Shown: piece after piece, positions 26,712-35,141 of the stretch
Layout: the number at the start of each line of letters is the position of its first letter
Numbering within the stretch: position 1 is the first letter of the stretch
Source: SLRI01 sp964576715
Lineage (GTDB): Bacteria; Pseudomonadota; Alphaproteobacteria; Geminicoccales; Geminicoccaceae
Reading direction: 5' to 3'
Assembly (NCBI GenBank): GCA_964576715.1
Contig: CAZNWE010000038.1
Coordinates: 1-39,506, forward strand
Length of the DNA: 39,506 nucleotides
The notes under the pieces: generated by a model
What the model was told of the DNA's origin: nothing
Databases searched by the model: none
Seen by the model: the letters and a program-made list of their open reading frames with translations, nothing else
Program-made: the position numbers and the translations under genes

Positions 26712-27367
26712 GCGCACCGGGCTTCGTCACCGGCCTGCCCTTCGAGCGGCGGATCGTCGAGGCAACGGCTCGCCGGCTGCAGATCGAGGCGGTGGCGGTG
26801 CGCGCCGCCGGCAACGATCCGGCCGCCGCCGGCCGGCTGGCGACACAACTGGCCGCGGCCGGCGTCGACAGGTTGATCAGTTTCGGTCTTTGCGGCGCGC
26901 TCGCTCCCGGGCTCGAGGCCGGGGATCTGGTCGTCGCCGAGACGGTGCTGTGCTTGGGCCAGCCGCCGCTCGACCTCGCCCCGCTCTTTCGTCCGACGGC
27001 CCTCGCGTTGCGGACCGGCAGGCTCGTCAGCGTCGACGTCCCGGTGACGACGCCGGCGGCCAAGGCGGCCCTGGCGCGGCGCAGCGGCGCGATCGCGGTG
27101 GACGTCGAGAGCTACGCCATCGCCGCCGCTGCGCAGGCCGCCGGAATCGGCTGTATCGTCGCCCGGGTAGTGGCCGACGAGGCGGCCGACGGCATTCCAG
27201 CTGCGGCACTCGCCGGCCTCGGCCCCGACGGCGGCGTCCAGCCGCTTCGGGTCATCGCCGCCCTCGGCCGTCGGCCGGGCGAGCTCGGCCCCCTCGTCAA
27301 GTTGGCCCGGCGCACCCGCCGGGCGCGGGCGACGCTAGGCCGCGTGGTCCCGCTGCTTCTCGCCTGA
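26699..27367 (+). CDS. hpnG: Hopanoid side-chain nucleosidase/phosphorylase HpnG
   Basis: A 222-residue nucleoside-phosphorylase-fold protein. HpnG removes adenine from adenosylhopane to give the ribosyl-type intermediate for extended hopanoids. Features: FVTGLPFERRIV at the start, ISFGLCGALAPGL (substrate loop), and AVDVESYAIAAAA, which supplies the Glu typical of the fold. GTG 26699 overlaps the end of shc by 13 nt, so translation is coupled. Its last 33 nt overlap the convergent hpnH gene. Confidence 0.88.
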   Translation: MGALSAPGFVTGLPFERRIVEATARRLQIEAVAVRAAGNDPAAAGRLATQLAAAGVDRLISFGLCGALAPGLEAGDLVVAETVLCLGQPPLDLAPLFRPTALALRTGRLVSVDVPVTTPAAKAALARRSGAIAVDVESYAIAAAAQAAGIGCIVARVVADEAADGIPAAALAGLGPDGGVQPLRVIAALGRRPGELGPLVKLARRTRRARATLGRVVPLLLA

Positions 27368-28477
27368 CGCGTCTTCGAGGCGTCGCTCCAGGGCTTCGAC
27401 ATTGGCCTCGAAGACCTGTTCGGCCGGACGCTGGCCCGAGAGGTCGATCTCCGGCAGCATCGGCGCCTCCGTCTCGACGCCACGGCGAAAGACCCGCCAG
27501 GCCTTCAAGGGATGGGCGACGGTGTCGGCGACGGCCGTCGGCTCGAAGCCGCAATGCACCATGCAATCGGCGCATTTCTCGTAGCGGCCGGTGCCGTAGG
27601 CGTCCCAGTCGGTGGTCTCCATCAGCTCCTGAAAGCTCGCGGCGTAGCCTTCACCCAAAAGGTAGCAGGGCCGCTGCCAGCCGAAGATGTTGCGGGTCGG
27701 ATTGCCCCAGGGCGTGCAGCGATAATCCTGGTTGCCGGCGAGAAAATCGAGGAACAGGGTCGACTGGCTGAACCGCCACCGGCGTCCCTTGCCGCGGCGG
27801 AAGATGTCGCGGAACAGCCGCTTGGTCTGCTGCCGGGTGAGAAAATGCCCCTGGTCCGGGGCGCGCTCGTAGGCATAGCCCGGCGAGACGGTGATGCCCT
27901 CCACCCCGAGCGTGCCAACGTGATCGAAGAAGGCGGCGACCCGGTCGGGCTCCGCATCGTTGAACAGCGTGCAATTGACGGTGACGCGAAAGCCCTTGGC
28001 GACGGCACTTCGGATGGCGCGCTCGGCCCGATCATAGACGCCCGCCAAGTCGACCGAACGGTCGTGCTCCTCGCGCAGCCCGTCGAGATGGACCGAGAGC
28101 GTGAGGTAGGGACTGGGCTGGAAGCGCTCGAGCTTCTTCTCGAGCAGCAGCGCGTTGGTGCAGAGATAGACGAACTTCTTGCGGCTCGTGATGCCGGCCA
28201 CGATCGCGCCGATCTGCGGGTGCAACAGCGGCTCGCCGCCCGGGATCGAGACGATCGGCGCACCGCATTCGTCGACCGCGGCCAGACAGTCCTCGACGCT
28301 CATGTGTCGGGCGAGGATCGCCTTCGGGTAATCGATCTTGCCACAGCCGGCGCAAGCGAGGTTGCAGCGGAACAAGGGCTCGAGCATCAGCACCAAGGGG
28401 TAGCGCTGCCGGCCCTGGAGCTGTTGCTTGAGGATGTAGGCGCCGACGCGGAGCTGCTGGATCAATGGGACGGCCAT
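27335..28477 (-). CDS. hpnH: Adenosyl-hopene transferase HpnH (radical SAM)
   Basis: A 380-residue radical SAM enzyme that joins the 5'-deoxyadenosyl group to diploptene, the first step of side-chain building. The cluster-binding motif is CNLACAGC (C38, C42, C45), followed by IPGGEPLLH. C-terminal cysteines (CADCMVHCGFEP) may bind an auxiliary site. The ATG is preceded by GGAGG five bases away, a strong ribosome-binding site lying inside the end of the upstream shortened ispH (16-nt overlap). HpnG, which acts next in the pathway, converges from the opposite strand. Confidence 0.95.
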   Translation of the reverse strand: MAVPLIQQLRVGAYILKQQLQGRQRYPLVLMLEPLFRCNLACAGCGKIDYPKAILARHMSVEDCLAAVDECGAPIVSIPGGEPLLHPQIGAIVAGITSRKKFVYLCTNALLLEKKLERFQPSPYLTLSVHLDGLREEHDRSVDLAGVYDRAERAIRSAVAKGFRVTVNCTLFNDAEPDRVAAFFDHVGTLGVEGITVSPGYAYERAPDQGHFLTRQQTKRLFRDIFRRGKGRRWRFSQSTLFLDFLAGNQDYRCTPWGNPTRNIFGWQRPCYLLGEGYAASFQELMETTDWDAYGTGRYEKCADCMVHCGFEPTAVADTVAHPLKAWRVFRRGVETEAPMLPEIDLSGQRPAEQVFEANVEALERRLEDASGEKQRDHAA

Positions 28478-28869
28478 GGCTGCCTCCGGTGCTGAGTGAC
28501 CTGGTCGCCGCCCGACGCCTCGGGCAGCTTGAACGAGACGGCCTCGCGGACGCCGGCCAGCGTTTCGATCTGGTCATAGCCGAGCCGCCCCAATCGACGC
28601 ACCGGCTCCGCGACCAGGAATTCCGGCATCGAGGCCCCGGCCGCAGTCTCGACCCGGCGCCTCACGTCGTGCGAACTGAAGATGGTCACGGCACCGGGCG
28701 AAATCTCGTCGACCTCGTCCACGAACACTGCCGCCTGGCCCTCGAGCGAGGCCACCAGATGGGCGTTGTGGACGATCTGGCGGCGCACGTAGACCGGCGG
28801 CCCGGAGTGCTCGAGGGCCCGCTCGACACCCGCACAAAAGCCAGGCGGCTCGGCCAGAATGACCTTCAA
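28462..28869 (-). CDS. ispH: Internally deleted IspH (HMBPP reductase) remnant, open reading frame intact
   Basis: A 135-residue frame that reads as both ends of IspH joined together; normal IspH has about 310-320 residues. The N-terminal part has PPGFCAGVERAL with C12, IVHN (H34, E. coli H41) and FSSHDV (H67, E. coli H74). Right after residue 75 comes AAGASMPEFLV (S80, E. coli S269) and the usual IspH C-terminal pattern. About 190 residues are absent, including two of three iron-sulfur cysteines and the HxE active-site pair. A second gap of about 7 residues follows position 18. It cannot be an active reductase. TTG start with GGGAG upstream; the end overlaps hpnH by 16 nt. Confidence 0.8.
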   Translation of the reverse strand: MKVILAEPPGFCAGVERALEHSGPPVYVRRQIVHNAHLVASLEGQAAVFVDEVDEISPGAVTIFSSHDVRRRVETAAGASMPEFLVAEPVRRLGRLGYDQIETLAGVREAVSFKLPEASGGDQVTQHRRQPWPSH

Positions 28870-29011
28870 GGCTCACTCCCAGCGGCGCGATCCGACGGCA
28901 CATCCGTCGCTGCCCCCAAGACTATCGTCACAGGCGCGGAAGCCAACGGGGCAAATGCGGTCAGACCCTCGCGCGGCGTCACGATGGGGTGAAACGAAGA
29001 CCCGCGGCCGC

Positions 29012-31684
29012 TCAGTGCCGCTGTTTCGAGCCCGACCAGCGGTCGACGCGGCGCAACAGCGCCGGCAGGAAGACGAGCATGGCAAACAAGATGGCGATGA
29101 TCGCCACCGCCAGGAGCTGCCCCATGCTGGCTAGACCGCGATGCCCGGCGAGGCCGAGCGTCCCGAACGAGCTCAACGTGGTCGCGGCGCTGAGCAACAC
29201 CGCCCGGGGCGTGCTGGTCGCCGCGAGGTCGCGAGCGGCCGCGAGCGAGCGGCGCCGCATGACGAGGTGGATGGCGCTGTCGACACCGAGGCCGATCAAC
29301 AGCGGCAGGACGATGACATTGGCGAAGTTGAACGGAATGCCGAGCCAGACCGTGGCCGCCAGGGTGAGCAGCCCGGCGAGCAGCACCGGGGCGAGGATCA
29401 GGGCCAGCTCGCCCGGCCGGCGCAGCACCATGGCGAGCAGCAGGACGACCAGCAGGAGAGCCAGCCCGGTCGCCACGAGCATCGCCTCGACCACCACCGC
29501 GCCGGCGCGGAGGATCTGGATCGGGCTGCCGGTGACCCGCTCGGCGACGTCCTCGACCGCCTCGATCAGCGGGCGAAGCCCGGCCACGTCGGCGGGTGCC
29601 GCTCGGGGCTCGACCGCCAGCCGGTAGACCGGGCCCGGTGCTACATAGCGACGCAGCAGCGCGGCCGGCAGGTCGTCGACGCCGACCGGCCCCGTCTCCA
29701 GCGCCAGGCGCAAGCGCTCGAGCGTGAACGGGAAATAATGCAGCAGCGCGTCACGCAAGGTCGCGGCGGCGGCCGGTGTCGGGCCTGCCGCGAAGAGCCG
29801 GTCGAGGCCGGCCAGCAGCCGTGCGGCGGCGGTACTTTCGGCGAGCCCGGCGGCAGCGAGCTCGCCCAGAGCCGCGCGCAGCTCGCCGAGGGCGGCCTCG
29901 AGTGCTGCCATGTCGGTCTCGACCGCGGCCAAGGGTGTGGGCGCAGGGAAGTGCAGGAAGAACGACGCATCGTCGAGGATCGCCAGCTTCTCCGACTGAT
30001 CCCGCGGCACGAAGCTTTCCAGCCAGCGGACCTGCTCGACCCCGGGGATCGCCGCCAGCCGCTCGGCCAGCCCGGCGGCGGTGTCTTCTCCGTCGGCCAG
30101 GACTTCCAGCGTATAGGGCGAGCCCACCGCACTCTCGCGCAGCGCCTCGAAGCTGCGCATCGCCGGCGAGGCGGGATCCTTGAGGCGGATCGGATCGGCA
30201 TCGAAGCGGACCGCCGGCAAGGTCGCGACAGCGGCGAGCGCCAGGATTGCGGTCGAGGCCAGCCACCAGCCATCGGCCGACCCACCACCCGAGGACGCCA
30301 GCCAGCCCACCCTCGGCAGCGGCTGCCGCGGCCGCAGGGCGGGAGCCGCACGCGGCTGCGGCAGCAGCATGAGCAACGCCGGCAACAGTGTGAACGCGAG
30401 GCTGCAGGAGATCACGACGCCCACGGCCGAGATCAGCCCCAGCTGCGCCAGCCCCTGATAGGCGGTGGGCGTGAAGGCGAGGAAGGCGAGTGCGGTCGAC
30501 GCCATGCAGAGCAAGAGAGCGCTGCCGACCCGGCCACTGGCCCGGGCGAGTCCTGCCGCCGGCGACGCCCCGCTGCCCAGGGCTTCGCGACAGCGCAACA
30601 GGAGATGGATCGCGTAATCGATGCCGAGGCCGATGAACAGGACGGCGAAGGTGACCGAGATGATGTTGAAGGAGCCGATCGCCAGGATGGTGAAGCCGGC
30701 GGTCAAGACCAGCCCGACCGCCAGCGTCAGGAGCGCTGCCACGACCAGCTGCCAGGTGCCGAGCCCGACCAGGAGGACCAGGGCGACGAGGCCGGCCGAG
30801 AGGCCGCCGGCAAGGGCCGCGTCACGGGCCACGCCATCGAGTTCCTCGGCATTGATCGCCGCCGCACCGGTGAAACCGACCTCGACATTGTCAGGCAAGC
30901 CGGCGACGGCGTCGGTCGTCGCTGCACGCACCGCCTCGAGTGCGGCCCGCCCGGGAGCGAGCCGCGCCCGGTCGAGCCGCGGCTGGACGAAGACGAGTTC
31001 GCGGTGTGGCGTCGCATCGCCGGACCCGTCCAGGAGGCGCTCCCAGGAGAGCGGCTGCGGGGCGCCGGCCTCGACCGTCTCGACAGTGGCCGCGATGGCC
31101 GCGAGCGCCCGGCCGAGACCATCGAGACTCGGCGCCTCGGCCGCCGCGTCCGTCGCCGCCACGGCCAAGAGCTCGAAGAGCGCAGTCAGCGTCGGCTGCT
31201 CGGCGAGCGTCGCCAGGAAGGGCTGGATCTCGGCCAGCAGATCGATCCGCCGGGCCAGCGCCTCGGGCTCCAGGAACAACAGACCGTGCCGGTCGAAGAA
31301 GGCGCCACCGTACCAAAAGATACCGGCAACCGCGTCGAGGCCCTCGACCGCCTCGACCGCGGCCGCCGCCGCCGAGCGTGCCGCCTCCGGTGCCGCCGCC
31401 TCGATAACGATGACGAGATTATCGGCCAGTTCCGGAAAACGCTGCTTGAACTCCTGCGCGGTTCGGCGGAACTCTAGAGACGGGTCGAGCATTTGTTCGG
31501 TGCCGCCGACCAGGGCGAGATTGCCCGCGACGTAGAGAACCGTGGCGGCGGTCAGCGCGAGCAGTGCGAGGACGACGCCATGCGCCCGGCGCACCGACCC
31601 TGTGGTCAGGCGGGCGATCAGGCGGGCGAGATGCTGCTCGAGGGGTTTCCTTCGGGCCGGAAGTTGGATGCGGGATCGAGGCAT
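29012..31684 (-). CDS. hpnN: Hopanoid transporter HpnN (RND/MMPL family)
   Basis: An 890-residue RND-family membrane protein. It has one N-terminal membrane helix (about 36-57) with a large periplasmic loop, then a five-helix bundle containing GLGIDYAIHLLL, a second large loop, and a second bundle containing GLGVDSAIHLVM. This duplicated plan with about 12 membrane segments is that of HpnN, which moves hopanoids from the inner to the outer membrane. It is divergent from the HpnM-type gene with very little room between the starts. The minus-strand 142-nt space downstream separates it from the shortened ispH. Confidence 0.9.
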   Translation of the reverse strand: MPRSRIQLPARRKPLEQHLARLIARLTTGSVRRAHGVVLALLALTAATVLYVAGNLALVGGTEQMLDPSLEFRRTAQEFKQRFPELADNLVIVIEAAAPEAARSAAAAAVEAVEGLDAVAGIFWYGGAFFDRHGLLFLEPEALARRIDLLAEIQPFLATLAEQPTLTALFELLAVAATDAAAEAPSLDGLGRALAAIAATVETVEAGAPQPLSWERLLDGSGDATPHRELVFVQPRLDRARLAPGRAALEAVRAATTDAVAGLPDNVEVGFTGAAAINAEELDGVARDAALAGGLSAGLVALVLLVGLGTWQLVVAALLTLAVGLVLTAGFTILAIGSFNIISVTFAVLFIGLGIDYAIHLLLRCREALGSGASPAAGLARASGRVGSALLLCMASTALAFLAFTPTAYQGLAQLGLISAVGVVISCSLAFTLLPALLMLLPQPRAAPALRPRQPLPRVGWLASSGGGSADGWWLASTAILALAAVATLPAVRFDADPIRLKDPASPAMRSFEALRESAVGSPYTLEVLADGEDTAAGLAERLAAIPGVEQVRWLESFVPRDQSEKLAILDDASFFLHFPAPTPLAAVETDMAALEAALGELRAALGELAAAGLAESTAAARLLAGLDRLFAAGPTPAAAATLRDALLHYFPFTLERLRLALETGPVGVDDLPAALLRRYVAPGPVYRLAVEPRAAPADVAGLRPLIEAVEDVAERVTGSPIQILRAGAVVVEAMLVATGLALLLVVLLLAMVLRRPGELALILAPVLLAGLLTLAATVWLGIPFNFANVIVLPLLIGLGVDSAIHLVMRRRSLAAARDLAATSTPRAVLLSAATTLSSFGTLGLAGHRGLASMGQLLAVAIIAILFAMLVFLPALLRRVDRWSGSKQRH

Positions 31685-31735
31685 GACCTCCGGGCGGACG
31701 TGCCATCCCGCCAGCTGTGGACGTGTCGAGGACGC

Positions 31736-32419
31736 TTGCTACACCGTTACCGCCGCAGGGATATCAGCGACTATTGCGCTCAGGCAATCCGCTGCACGCG
31801 CCGCGCTCTGCTCAGTGGCACCCTGGTTGCACTGGTGGCGCCGTTCGGCAGGGCTGCGCTCGGCGACACGGACGCCGCCGCCGCGCCCATCGACCAGGCG
31901 GTGGCGATGATCGAACGGTTCCACGCGGCGTTGGTGGACGCCGCGGCGGCGGCGGGCGGGCTGCCCTTCACGGACCGGCGCGAACTTCTGGCACCGGTGG
32001 TCGAGGCGGCCTTCGCCAGCGACGTGATGGCGCGGCTGGCCAGCGGCCGCGCCTGGCGCACTATCGAGCCCGACGACCGGCAGCGCATCATCAGCCTGTT
32101 TGCCGCCTTCACCACCGCCAACTACGCCGCCCGCCTCGCCGCCGACCCACCGTCCTTCGCGGTGATTGGCGCGCGGGCGGACCGTGGCGAACGGGTGATC
32201 GTCGAGGCCGAGGTGACCGCCGCCGACGGCAGCACCAATGCGCTCGCCTATGTCGTCGGGCGGCACGCGGGCCGCTGGCAGATCTTCGATGTGCTCGGGC
32301 GCGGCCGGTTCAGCGAGCTTGCCCGACGGCGGGCGGAGTTCACCTCGATCCTCGAGCGGCGTGGTGTGCCGGGGCTGATCGATACGCTAAAAACGCAGAT
32401 CCAGGCGCTCGCCTCGTGA
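31736..32419 (+). CDS. hpnM: HpnM-type periplasmic lipid-transport protein (MlaC/Ttg2D family)
   Basis: A 227-residue protein of the MlaC/toluene-tolerance family, called HpnM when in hopanoid loci. It has an N-terminal twin-arginine-like or Sec signal (TRRALLSGTLVALVAPFGRAALG). The mature domain has DQAVAMIERFHAALVDA, the LAPVVEAAFASDVMAR segment, DDRQRIISLFAAFTTANYA and a C-terminal RAEFTSILERRGVPGLIDTLK typical of the family. TTG 31736 is chosen because GAGG stands just before it; GTG 31700 is the alternative. The end overlaps the sulfotransferase start (GTGA). Confidence 0.82.
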   Translation: MLHRYRRRDISDYCAQAIRCTRRALLSGTLVALVAPFGRAALGDTDAAAAPIDQAVAMIERFHAALVDAAAAAGGLPFTDRRELLAPVVEAAFASDVMARLASGRAWRTIEPDDRQRIISLFAAFTTANYAARLAADPPSFAVIGARADRGERVIVEAEVTAADGSTNALAYVVGRHAGRWQIFDVLGRGRFSELARRRAEFTSILERRGVPGLIDTLKTQIQALAS

Positions 32420-33537
32420 GCGGCCCGTCGCGACGCCGGCCGGCTCCGGCTGTTCGACGCTTCAGCCGTCTCCGTCACCCGCTGAGCGGCAGCCCGCTCG
32501 GCGTCCTGCTCCGCCACCTTCGCGCCTCCGGTCCGCCGTCGCGGCGAGGTCTGCCGACCGTTGCCCTTGCCCTCGTGGCCGCCGTGCTGCGCTGGCCGTT
32601 CACAATGCTGGAGGCGGCGCATGTCGGCCGCCACCGCCCGGCGACGATCCCGGCCCCGCTCTTCATCATCGGCCATTGGCGCAGCGGCACGACGCATCTC
32701 TACACGATGCTCGCCCGTTCGCCGGCCTTCGCCACCGTCTCGCCGATCGCCGCCGGTTTGCCGCTCGAACACCTGCTGCTCGGCAGCTGGCTGCGACCGC
32801 TCTTGCAGCGCACCCTGCCCCGGGACCGCTTCATCGACGACATTGCGGTCACCGCCGATGCACCACAGGAGGACGAGATCGCGATTGCCGCCATGGGCGG
32901 CCCCTCCTTTCTCGACGCCTTCCACTTCCCGCGGCAGTTCGAGCGGTTGCTCGCCCGGGGTCTTTTCTTCGATGACGCCGCTGTGCCGATACGGGCCGCC
33001 TGGGCGGCGCGCCTCGAGCGCTTCTATGCGACGCTGCTGATGGCCCAGCCGGGGCGCCGACTGCTCTTGAAGAACCCGGTCTACATGGCGCGCATCCCCG
33101 AGCTCTTGGCCCGCTGGCCGGATGCGCAGTTCATCCACATTCATCGCGATCCGCTCGAGGTGTTCGATTCGACCCGCCGCCTCCATGCCAGCATGCTCGA
33201 CAACTTCGCTCTCCAGCGCTTCGACCATTTGTCGATCGAGGCCACCGTGCTCGCCACCTACGAGCGGCTGATGCGTACCTTCGAACGGGACAAGCGGCAC
33301 CTGGCACCCGGGCAACTGGCCGAGATCAGCCTCGACGCGCTGCGCCTCGATCCCGAGACGACACTGGCCGGCGTCTACCAGCGCCTGGGCCTCGCCGATT
33401 TCGCCGGCGCCTGGCCGCATTTTGCCGTCTATTGCAAGGCACAAGGCGCCTACCAGCCCCGCCCCGCGACCTTCGAGCCCGGCGCGATCCGCGACACCCT
33501 GATCGGCTGGCGAACCCGGCTCGGCAGCGAGCGATGA
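32416..33537 (+). CDS. Sulfotransferase family protein in the hopanoid operon
   Basis: A 373-residue PAPS-dependent sulfotransferase (Sulfotransferase_3-like). The 5'-phosphosulfate loop is FIIGHWRSGTTHL (83-95). The QEDEIAIAAM segment (151-160), LLLKNPVYMARIPEL (216-230) and FIHIHRDPLEVF with S252 for the 3'-phosphate are all present. The N-terminal 60 residues are basic and may contact the membrane. GTG 32416 overlaps the HpnM stop (GTGA), and the ATGA overlap with the next gene couples it to the epimerase. The acceptor is unknown; because it is locked into a hopanoid gene set, a hopanoid-derived or associated lipid is the favoured guess. Confidence 0.85.
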   Translation: MSGPSRRRPAPAVRRFSRLRHPLSGSPLGVLLRHLRASGPPSRRGLPTVALALVAAVLRWPFTMLEAAHVGRHRPATIPAPLFIIGHWRSGTTHLYTMLARSPAFATVSPIAAGLPLEHLLLGSWLRPLLQRTLPRDRFIDDIAVTADAPQEDEIAIAAMGGPSFLDAFHFPRQFERLLARGLFFDDAAVPIRAAWAARLERFYATLLMAQPGRRLLLKNPVYMARIPELLARWPDAQFIHIHRDPLEVFDSTRRLHASMLDNFALQRFDHLSIEATVLATYERLMRTFERDKRHLAPGQLAEISLDALRLDPETTLAGVYQRLGLADFAGAWPHFAVYCKAQGAYQPRPATFEPGAIRDTLIGWRTRLGSER

Positions 33538-34529
33538 GCGGGGCGCCGGTGCTGGTGACCGGTGGCGCCGGCTTTCTCGGCCGGCATCTGGTGGGCGAGC
33601 TCCTCGCGGATGGTGCCGCGGTTCGGGTGCTCGATCCGCACAGCCCTGATCCCGCCCCGCAGCTCACGGCGATCCGGGGCTCGATTCTCGATCCGGCGGC
33701 GCTGGAGGCGGCAATGCGTGGCTGCCGCACGGTTTTCCACCTCGCCGCCTACGCCCATCTCTTCGCCCGCGACCCGCAGATCTACCAAACGGTCAATGTC
33801 GAGGGCACGCGTGCTGTCCTCGAGGCTGCCCGGCGGCACGGTGTCGAGCGGCTCGTCGTGGTCTCGAGTGCGGTGATCCTGCGCGGTTGGGCCGATCCCG
33901 ATCCGGCGTCCATCAGCGAAGCCAGCGCCCGGCCGCCGCGCGAAGCGATGGCCGGCCCCTACAGCCGGTCGAAGCACGCGGCGGATGCGGAGGTCAGCGC
34001 GGCCGCAGCCGCCGGGCTGCCGGTCGTCACCCTTTATCCGACGGTGCCGATCGGTCCAGGCGATCTCGGCATGACCGCGCCGACGCGGATGCTGGCGATG
34101 CTGCTGGAGCGCCCACCACCGGCTTATCTGGAGACGGTGCTCGACCTGGTACCGGTGCGCGACCTTGCGCGGCTCTGCCACCTTGTTGCCGAGCGCGGGT
34201 CGCCGGGTAGCCGCTACATCGCCGCCGGCGAGGCCTGGGCCTTCAGCGGTCTGCTCGACTGGCTGGCCGAGCGCACCGGCCGGCCGATGCCGCGCCGGCG
34301 GGTGCCCTGGCAGATCGCCGCCCTGGTCAGTCGGCTGGCCGAGCCCGTGGCCCGCCATCTCGACCGGGCGCCGCCCGACGCCTCGATCGAGGCGATCCGC
34401 CTGGCGCGGCACCGGCGGCACTACGATGCCGGCCGGGCGCGGTGCCAGCTGGGCTGGCGACCCGGTCCGGTCGAGCCGGCGCTCGCCAGCGCCGTCGATT
34501 GGCTCAGCCGGCGGCCGTCTCCGGCCTGA
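33534..34529 (+). CDS. hpnA: NAD-dependent epimerase/dehydratase, HpnA-like
   Basis: A 331-residue extended short-chain dehydrogenase. The Rossmann motif is TGGAGFLG (9-16), the catalytic serines are S111/S112 (VVVSSAV) and the YxxxK pair is Y143/K147 (PYSRSKHAAD). The HLAAYAHLFARDPQIYQTVNVEGTR region matches HpnA, the hopanoid-associated sugar epimerase thought to act on the C35 side-chain sugar. Similarity to HpnA and to 3-beta-hydroxysteroid-dehydrogenase-like enzymes is hard to separate by eye. It starts with ATGA overlapping the sulfotransferase stop. The name is tentative. Confidence 0.75.
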   Translation: MSGAPVLVTGGAGFLGRHLVGELLADGAAVRVLDPHSPDPAPQLTAIRGSILDPAALEAAMRGCRTVFHLAAYAHLFARDPQIYQTVNVEGTRAVLEAARRHGVERLVVVSSAVILRGWADPDPASISEASARPPREAMAGPYSRSKHAADAEVSAAAAAGLPVVTLYPTVPIGPGDLGMTAPTRMLAMLLERPPPAYLETVLDLVPVRDLARLCHLVAERGSPGSRYIAAGEAWAFSGLLDWLAERTGRPMPRRRVPWQIAALVSRLAEPVARHLDRAPPDASIEAIRLARHRRHYDAGRARCQLGWRPGPVEPALASAVDWLSRRPSPA

Positions 34530-34640
34530 CGATCGGCAGACCGCGATAGCGCCACTCCAGAAAGCCGCCGTCGAGCCGCCGGACCCGCCGGCCGGTCGGG
34601 CGCAGTGCCTCGACCGCCTGATAGGCGTAGACGCCTTGCC
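34504..34640 (-). pseudogene. Rhodanese-domain C-terminal fragment
   Basis: On the minus strand, roughly 40 codons read GVYAYQAVEALRPTG followed by VRRLDGGFLEWRYRGLPIV. This matches the end of rhodanese domains (alternating helix, then RRL-GG-EW-x-GLPV). The catalytic cysteine loop and everything before it are missing or out of frame. The fragment overlaps the end of the HpnA-like gene by 26 nt. It is a broken gene end. Confidence 0.55.
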
Positions 34641-35088
34641 GACCTGTCGCCGGCGCAACAGCCCCGCCCCGACCGCTCCAGACGTGGCTGGCGACCGCCG
34701 GCCTCATGCTGGCGGTCGGCGCATCGGCTGCCGCCGGCGAGCTCGCACCACTGCCCGAGGCACCCGAGGTCAACGCGGCCCGGGTCGAGCTCGGCCGCCA
34801 TCGCTTCCTCGACAACCGGCTCTCCGGCGATACCGCCACATCATGCGCCTCCTGCCACGACCCGGCACAGGGATGGGGCACCTCGGACCTGATGTCCGAG
34901 GACTACGCCTCAGTAGTCTACTTCCGCAACGCCTGCGGCCTCTTCAATGTCTGGGGTCGCAACTACCTGATGTGGGACGGCCGGCTCGACGGCAGCGATC
35001 TCGGCAGCCTGGTGCGCGACATGCTGACCGAGGCGCAGCATCACCGCCCCCCGTCCGCTCGGCTGATCCCGTCGTCATGTCTCGCCAT

Positions 35089-35120
35089 GCCGAGCCTTGT
35101 CGCACAAGGCGACGCTCGGC
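35089..35120. repeat. Long imperfect hairpin
   Basis: GCCGAGC (35089-35095) pairs with GCTCGGC (35114-35120). Inside, CTTGT pairs with ACAAG around a three-base loop, with a GCGAC bulge on the right arm. It lies at the junction following the cytochrome fragment, and resembles a repeated extragenic palindrome. Confidence 0.5.
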
Positions 35121-35141
35121 GGCAATGCCGGGGGCCGGTAG

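Noticed and set aside
29141..31477. A 778-codon plus-strand open frame opposite hpnN
   Set aside because: Composition is extreme (R, G, Q, E-rich) without hydrophobic cores or motifs; it mirrors the hpnN codon pattern.
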